From Candidatus Woesearchaeota archaeon (GTDB lineage Archaea; Nanobdellota; Nanobdellia; SCGC-AAA011-G17; UBA489), in NCBI GenBank assembly GCA_016177265.1, contig JACOVP010000017.1, positions 1-9,247 on the forward strand: a stretch of 9,247 nt of DNA. The letters are read 5' to 3'. Under the pieces are notes generated by a model, which did not search any database, was not told the DNA's origin, and saw only the letters and a list, made by a program, of their open reading frames with translations. A program made the position numbers and the translations under genes. The first letter of the stretch is position 1, and each line of letters starts with the position of its first letter. Below, piece after piece: positions 6,221 through 9,247 of this stretch.

Positions 6221-6239
6221 GAGAAATACTCAAGAAAGC

Positions 6240-6247
6240 TTTAAAAA
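6240..6247 (+). promoter_or_regulatory. TATA box for the eS17 gene
   Basis: TTTAAAAA, centred about 30 bp upstream of the ATG at 6274, predicting a leader of only a few nucleotides. The stretch just before the ATG is pyrimidine-rich (CTCCCTCCTTACC) with no SD site. Confidence 0.55.
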
Positions 6248-6273
6248 CCCAGTGCTCTAACTCCCTCCTTACC

Positions 6274-6549
6274 ATGGGGCGCATCAAGACACAGTTGATC
6301 AAACGCACTGCTAGGAAGCTCTTTACTAGGCACCAGAGTGACATAAAACACAGCTTCGAGGAAAATAAAGCAGTCGTTGCCAATCTGCTCCAAAATCCTA
6401 ATAAGAAGATGCGCAATATCATTGCAGGGTATTTAGCCCGTTTGATCAAGCAACAGCAAGAGCAGTCCAAGCCTAGAGCGCCACGTCCTATGATGTCCAG
6501 ATCTCCAAGATCGCCCAGAGCAGAGCATTATACTTCTCGACCACGATAA
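6274..6549 (+). CDS. rps17e: Small-subunit ribosomal protein eS17 (S17e) with basic C-terminal extension
   Basis: A component of the archaeal/eukaryotic 30S/40S ribosomal subunit, absent from bacteria. Residues 1-60 carry the family pattern: MGRIKTQLIKRTARKLF (basic N-terminal helix), then FEENKAVVANLL (28-39), then KKMRNIIAGYLARLIK (44-59), matching the usual LRNKIAGYITRL signature. Archaeal eS17 is normally about 60-70 residues. This one has 91, because residues 64-91 form an Arg/Pro/Ser-rich, probably disordered tail with repeated PR and SPR motifs (RAPRP, SRSPRSPRA, TSRPR). The ATG is well placed relative to the TATA box. The downstream neighbour is Alba, 49 bp away with its own TATA-like box, so the two may be co-transcribed or separately started. 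The core assignment is confident. The tail is in the same open frame, and its function is unknown. Confidence 0.92.
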   Translation: MGRIKTQLIKRTARKLFTRHQSDIKHSFEENKAVVANLLQNPNKKMRNIIAGYLARLIKQQQEQSKPRAPRPMMSRSPRSPRAEHYTSRPR

Positions 6550-6551
6550 AG

Positions 6552-6559
6552 CTTATATC
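6552..6559 (+). promoter_or_regulatory. TATA box for the Alba gene
   Basis: CTTATATC just after the eS17 stop, about 43 bp upstream of the Alba ATG. This predicts a leader of roughly 17 nt, long enough to hold the AGGT ribosome-binding site. Confidence 0.45.
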
Positions 6560-6589
6560 TCACAACGCCTTCAGAGAGCTCTCTTGTTT

Positions 6590-6595
6590 AGGTAG
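6590..6595 (+). promoter_or_regulatory. Weak Shine-Dalgarno site for the Alba gene
   Basis: AGGTAG, with the AGGT core 5 nt before the ATG at 6599. Confidence 0.4.
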
Positions 6596-6598
6596 ACG

Positions 6599-6922
6599 AT
6601 GGCGACAGATCTGGACCAAGGCACACTAACAATACCCCCCAAGCGAAACGAGAATACTATTTTTGTAGGCAGTAAGCCCCTTATGAATTACGTGACAGGC
6701 ATTGTCATGCAGTTTACCACTCATAATGTGCAGGAAGTAGCTATCAAGGCGCGAGGCAAATTTATCTCCAAGGCAGTTGATATTGCAGAAGTCGCTATGA
6801 AACGGTTTCTTGAAAATCAAATCGATATCCAAGATATCAAAATCAATTCTGAAGAATTCACCAATGAAGAAGGAAAATTAGTCAGAGTTAGTACCATCGA
6901 ACTTTTTCTCAAGAAAAAATAA
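6599..6922 (+). CDS. albA: Alba-family DNA/RNA-binding chromatin protein
   Basis: A small dimeric nucleoid protein that binds double-stranded DNA and also RNA, 107 aa. The family signature is clear: NTIFVGSKPLMNYVTGIVMQ (19-38), then VQEVAIKARGKFISKAVDIAE (44-64), then IQDIKINSEEF (77-87) and the final strand VSTIELFLKKK. The first about 18 residues (MATDLDQGTLTIPPKRNE) are a short N-terminal extension before the fold. The DNA-facing loop, written GKKP in Sulfolobus Alba with the acetylatable lysine first, reads GSKP here (S25-K26), so one of the two lysines is replaced by serine. It lies between eS17 and the Kef antiporter, each apparently with its own TATA box. Alba binds RNA in several archaea, so proximity to a ribosomal gene is plausible but not proof of a joint role. 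Confidence 0.95.
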   Translation: MATDLDQGTLTIPPKRNENTIFVGSKPLMNYVTGIVMQFTTHNVQEVAIKARGKFISKAVDIAEVAMKRFLENQIDIQDIKINSEEFTNEEGKLVRVSTIELFLKKK

Positions 6923-6931
6923 GTCACAAAC

Positions 6932-6939
6932 TATATAAA
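6932..6939 (+). promoter_or_regulatory. TATA box for the Kef-type antiporter gene
   Basis: TATATAAA, centred about 43 bp upstream of the GTG start at 6979, predicting a leader of about 18 nt containing the GAGGTG ribosome-binding site. Confidence 0.6.
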
Positions 6940-6968
6940 CGAAGAGGCATCTCAAAATAAAAATAAAA

Positions 6969-6974
6969 GAGGTG
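6969..6974 (+). promoter_or_regulatory. Shine-Dalgarno site for the Kef-type antiporter
   Basis: GAGGTG, 4 nt before the GTG at 6979. It is the same hexamer as the one before the MinD-type gene, and it supports the non-ATG start. Confidence 0.6.
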
Positions 6975-6978
6975 TCCA

Positions 6979-8670
6979 GTGGCTAGCATTTTTGTTGAGT
7001 TAGGCATCATCCTCATAGTTGCTTCTCTTCTAGGATTAGTGTTCCGTGCTATTAAGCAACCGCTCATCCTCGCATACATTGCAACTGGACTGTTGATTGC
7101 AGAATTCTCAGATGGCTTGTTTGCTGTTGATGCCTACCAATCCTTGGCTGAAGTAGGTATTGCATTATTGTTATTCATCGTCGGTCTCAATATGGATCTC
7201 AGAATCCTGAAAGAGGTAGGAAAGACGTCATTGATTGCAGGTCTTGGGCAGGTTGTATTTACAGCAGCCCTTGGTTATCCTTTGATTCGTTGGCTTGGTT
7301 TTGATCCTGTTGCTTCACTCTACCTTGCTGTTGCTCTGACTTTTAGCAGTACGGTCATTGTCGTGAAGCTCTTGGCAGACAAAAACGATCTCGACGCACT
7401 CTATGGAAAAATTGCAGTAGGTATTTTGTTAGTCCAAGATTTTATTGCGATTGCACTTTTAATTTTAATTGTTGCCTTTGACGCAGGAAAACTAAGCTCG
7501 CAGATGTTCTTGCCATTAGTCGTAAAGGGTGCATTATTATTCCTTATAGCATACATTGCGCATGCAATCTTCAAAAAATACTTCGAGGTCATTGCACGAT
7601 CGCAGGAATTATTGTACATTATCGCTGTTGCTTGGTGTTTCTTGATGGCCTTAATTGCAGAACAATTCGGTTTGTCCATTGAAATCGGTTCATTTTTAGC
7701 TGGCATAGTTCTTGCAAGCCTGCCTTTTAATATAGATATTGCCAGTAAAGTAAAACCACTCCGCGATTTTTTTATTATTTTATTCTTTGTCATTCTCGGG
7801 ACACAATTGACATTTACAGGAGTTTCTGCACTGATAGTTCCAGCACTTATATTGTCACTTTTTATCTTGATTGGTAATCCCTTGGTTGTTCTCATCTTGA
7901 TGGGGTTGTTAGGGTATCGTTCAAGAACCAGTTTTTTGACAGGATTGATTGTTGCCCAGATTAGTGAATTCTCTCTGATTATGATTGCTCTTGGTGTCAA
8001 GCTAGGTCATATTCAGCAGGAAATTCTTGGGTTAACGACGATTGTGGGCATTATTACTATCGCAGGTTCAGTATATATGATTACCTACGGTGACAGACTG
8101 TATGCATGGTGTGCTCCCTTTCTCAAATGGTGCGAACGCAGGCATGTGCACGAAAGAAAACTCAGTCTGCACGCAATAGGAAAGCAGTATGATATGCTCT
8201 TGCTTGGCTACCATCGTATTGGCTATCATGTCTTAAAACATTTGCAGGAGCAAAAAATAAAATATTTAGTTGTTGATTATAACCCTGAAATCATTCGTAA
8301 TTTAATGGAACGAAATATCCCTTCCCTCTATGGCGATGTAGCTGATGATGAAATGCTCCAAGAACTGAAGAAATATAGGCCAAAAGTCGTCATATCCACA
8401 ATCCATCTCTTTGAAGATAATCTCTTAGTCACGCAAGCATTCAGAAAAGCAAATAAAAAAGTAATTGTGTATGCAACAGCAAAAACTGTTCCAGAAGCAT
8501 TAATGCTTTACAAGAAAGGAGCAGATTACGTTATTGTTCCTCATTTATTGGGTGGAGAGCATATTGCTGATTTATTGAAACGAAAAATAACGGACAAAAA
8601 ACATCTACAAAAACTGAAGAAGAAGCACATTGAACACTTGGTATCATTGCATAATCATCATAAGATTTAA
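6979..8670 (+). CDS. Kef-type CPA2 cation/proton antiporter with C-terminal RCK (TrkA-N) domain
   Basis: An integral membrane transporter, 563 aa, of the monovalent cation:proton antiporter-2 family. By family it exchanges K+ or Na+ for protons; which ion cannot be told from sequence. Residues 1-about 375 are about 12 hydrophobic helices. Diagnostic blocks are GIALLLFIVGLNMDL (60-73), TFSSTVIVVKLL (121-132), LLVQDFIAI (150-158) with Q153-D154 as in KefB/KefC, and SIEIGSFLAGIVLA (233-246). An RCK/TrkA-N Rossmann domain follows at about 404-535. Its nucleotide loop reads GYHRIG (410-415), not the usual GxGxxG, but D433 after the second strand is kept. The protein ends soon after the N-lobe, with no TrkA-C domain and a basic tail. 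The GTG start is fixed by GAGGTG 4 nt upstream. Its stop lies 5 bp from the 3' end of a convergent tRNA gene. Confidence 0.93.
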   Translation: MASIFVELGIILIVASLLGLVFRAIKQPLILAYIATGLLIAEFSDGLFAVDAYQSLAEVGIALLLFIVGLNMDLRILKEVGKTSLIAGLGQVVFTAALGYPLIRWLGFDPVASLYLAVALTFSSTVIVVKLLADKNDLDALYGKIAVGILLVQDFIAIALLILIVAFDAGKLSSQMFLPLVVKGALLFLIAYIAHAIFKKYFEVIARSQELLYIIAVAWCFLMALIAEQFGLSIEIGSFLAGIVLASLPFNIDIASKVKPLRDFFIILFFVILGTQLTFTGVSALIVPALILSLFILIGNPLVVLILMGLLGYRSRTSFLTGLIVAQISEFSLIMIALGVKLGHIQQEILGLTTIVGIITIAGSVYMITYGDRLYAWCAPFLKWCERRHVHERKLSLHAIGKQYDMLLLGYHRIGYHVLKHLQEQKIKYLVVDYNPEIIRNLMERNIPSLYGDVADDEMLQELKKYRPKVVISTIHLFEDNLLVTQAFRKANKKVIVYATAKTVPEALMLYKKGADYVIVPHLLGGEHIADLLKRKITDKKHLQKLKKKHIEHLVSLHNHHKI

Positions 8671-8675
8671 GAGAG

Positions 8676-8749
8676 TGCCTCGGGAGTGATTTGAACACTC
8701 GACCCCATGCTTATGAAACATGTGCTCCACCAGACTGAGCTACCGAGGC
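8676..8749 (-). tRNA. tRNA with CAU anticodon (elongator Met, or Ile2)
   Basis: Read on the minus strand, 74 nt fold into a perfect cloverleaf: acceptor GCCTCGG/CCGAGGC (7 pairs), D stem GCTC/GAGC, anticodon stem CATGT/GCATG (last pair G-T) with loop TTCATAA, 5-nt variable region, T stem GAGTG/CACTC with loop TTCAAAT, and discriminator A73. CCA is not encoded. It is not an initiator: archaeal initiators have A1-U72 and three G-C pairs in the anticodon stem, whereas here there is G1-C72 and no G-C run. CAU could be elongator methionine, or the isoleucine tRNA whose C34 becomes agmatidine; G1-C72 with A73 does not settle it. A TATA box lies about 28 bp upstream. The 3' end is 5 bp from the Kef stop codon on the opposite strand. 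Confidence 0.95.
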
Positions 8750-8760
8750 TTGAGAAAGAC

Positions 8761-8777
8761 GTTTTTATTGCTCTTTT
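8761..8777 (+). terminator. Possible T-tract terminator for the Kef gene
   Basis: GTTTTTATTGCTCTTTT is the first strongly T-rich run on the plus strand after the Kef stop; archaeal transcription often ends in T tracts. It overlaps the tRNA promoter on the other strand. Weak evidence. Confidence 0.25.
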
Positions 8778-8781
8778 AAAA
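8774..8781 (-). promoter_or_regulatory. TATA box for the tRNA gene
   Basis: TTTTAAAA, centred about 28 bp upstream of G1 of the tRNA (8749), so the primary transcript would carry only a 1-3 nt 5' leader. Confidence 0.5.
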
Positions 8782-8799
8782 GATTTGGGTTTAGATAAC

Positions 8800-8807
8800 T
8801 TTTTATA
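8800..8807 (+). promoter_or_regulatory. TATA box for the alpha/beta hydrolase gene
   Basis: TTTTTATA, centred 25.5 bp upstream of the ATG at 8829. No SD site is present (AACAGAAAG precedes the ATG), so the mRNA is probably leaderless. Confidence 0.55.
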
Positions 8808-8828
8808 TTTCACGTGTTGAACAGAAAG

Positions 8829-9247
8829 ATGAACACAGCAGTCCTTATACATCGTTGGGATGGCAACCCTGGGGCCGATTGGTATCCTTGGCTAAAAAAA
8901 GAATTAGAAATGAAGAATTTTAAGGTTATAGTGCCTTCAATGCCAAACACAACCGAACCAAAAATTGAAGAATGGGTATCACATTTAAAAAAAATAGTTC
9001 CAAATCCAGATAAAAATACTTATTTTATTGGGCATAGTATGGGATGTCAAACAATCATGCGATATTTGGAAACTTTGCCTCATGTAAAAGTTGGAGGAAT
9101 TATCTTCGTTGCAGGTTGGTTTTATCTAAAAAACTTAGAAAATGATGAAGTAGAGCAGATAGCAAAACCATGGTTAACAACACCAATAGCTCTTTCAAAG
9201 ATTGAAGGAATAACAAATAAAATTACAGTTTTTTTATCTACTAATGA
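8829..9247 (+). CDS. RBBP9/YdeN-like alpha/beta serine hydrolase (3' end missing, cut by window edge)
   Basis: The frame opens at ATG 8829 and runs 139 complete codons to the window edge; the family is usually about 180-195 residues. The N-terminus MNTAVLIHRWDGNPGADWYPWL (first strand, then the H-x-W-x-G oxyanion region and W-x-P-W-L) is typical of the RBBP9/YdeN group. The nucleophile elbow is GHSMGC (68-73), with predicted catalytic S70. The last complete codons read FLSTN, and the next codon begins GA, exactly where the family has its catalytic Asp (S-x-x-D). The histidine of the triad is outside the window. It is a soluble cytoplasmic hydrolase by family; the natural substrate is generally unknown. 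The gene looks more A/T-rich in its codons than eS17 or LysRS, which could point to lateral acquisition, but this is a visual impression. Confidence 0.88.
   Translation, partial: MNTAVLIHRWDGNPGADWYPWLKKELEMKNFKVIVPSMPNTTEPKIEEWVSHLKKIVPNPDKNTYFIGHSMGCQTIMRYLETLPHVKVGGIIFVAGWFYLKNLENDEVEQIAKPWLTTPIALSKIEGITNKITVFLSTN

Noticed and set aside
7401..8000. A 199-codon open frame on the minus strand inside the Kef gene
   Set aside because: It is fully antisense to a strongly supported membrane transporter, has no promoter or SD site, and its product has no recognisable domain. Long antisense frames are common opposite hydrophobic coding sequence.
8655..8665. A box C-like ATGATGA on the minus strand just after the tRNA, suggesting a C/D guide RNA
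   Set aside because: No box D (CTGA) or D' motif is found at the right distance.
1..9247. CRISPR array, insertion sequence or integrated element
   Set aside because: No spaced direct-repeat series, transposase, integrase or terminal inverted repeats were seen; the only long repeat is the 18-bp pair inside the surface-protein gene.

Overview
The window reads as a compact archaeal chromosome segment. The archaeal evidence is direct: a ribosomal protein eS17 gene, an Alba chromatin protein gene, a tRNA with no encoded CCA, and TATA boxes about 25-28 bp upstream of several start codons, which suggests leaderless mRNAs. Convergent genes are 3 and 5 bp apart, neighbouring genes overlap, and there are two very small cistrons. 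Together with a single-pass glycoprotein-like surface protein, this suggests a small-genome lineage, possibly DPANN (Woesearchaeota-like). The lineage is my inference and not proven.

Left to right: (1) a class II lysyl-tRNA synthetase, minus strand, cut by the left edge; (2) a divergent Trm11/TrmG10-type RNA methyltransferase sharing a 62-bp double promoter with it; (3) two tiny overlapping cistrons of 48 and 70 codons with their own promoter; (4) a minus-strand operon, read from about 6075 to 2608, of an 86-aa protein, an about 800-aa surface protein with one membrane anchor and a 190-residue cytoplasmic tail, and a MinD/ParA-type ATPase; (5) a strongly A-rich divergent intergenic region; (6) plus-strand eS17, Alba and a Kef-type cation/proton antiporter with a cytoplasmic RCK domain; (7) a CAU-anticodon tRNA on the minus strand; (8) the start of an RBBP9/YdeN-like alpha/beta hydrolase, cut by the right edge.

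How they fit together: lysyl-tRNA synthetase, the RNA methyltransferase, the tRNA and eS17 are translation genes. Alba packages nucleic acid and Kef handles ion homeostasis. The most suggestive unit is the three-gene minus operon. Start/stop overlaps (ATGA between genes 1 and 2, an 8-nt overlap with a GAGGTG ribosome-binding site between genes 2 and 3) tie a positioning-type ATPase to a surface protein with a long cytoplasmic tail. A natural hypothesis is that the ATPase localises or organises this surface protein through its tail; no experiment or database result is available here. No CRISPR array, insertion sequence, integrase or obvious phage gene was seen.
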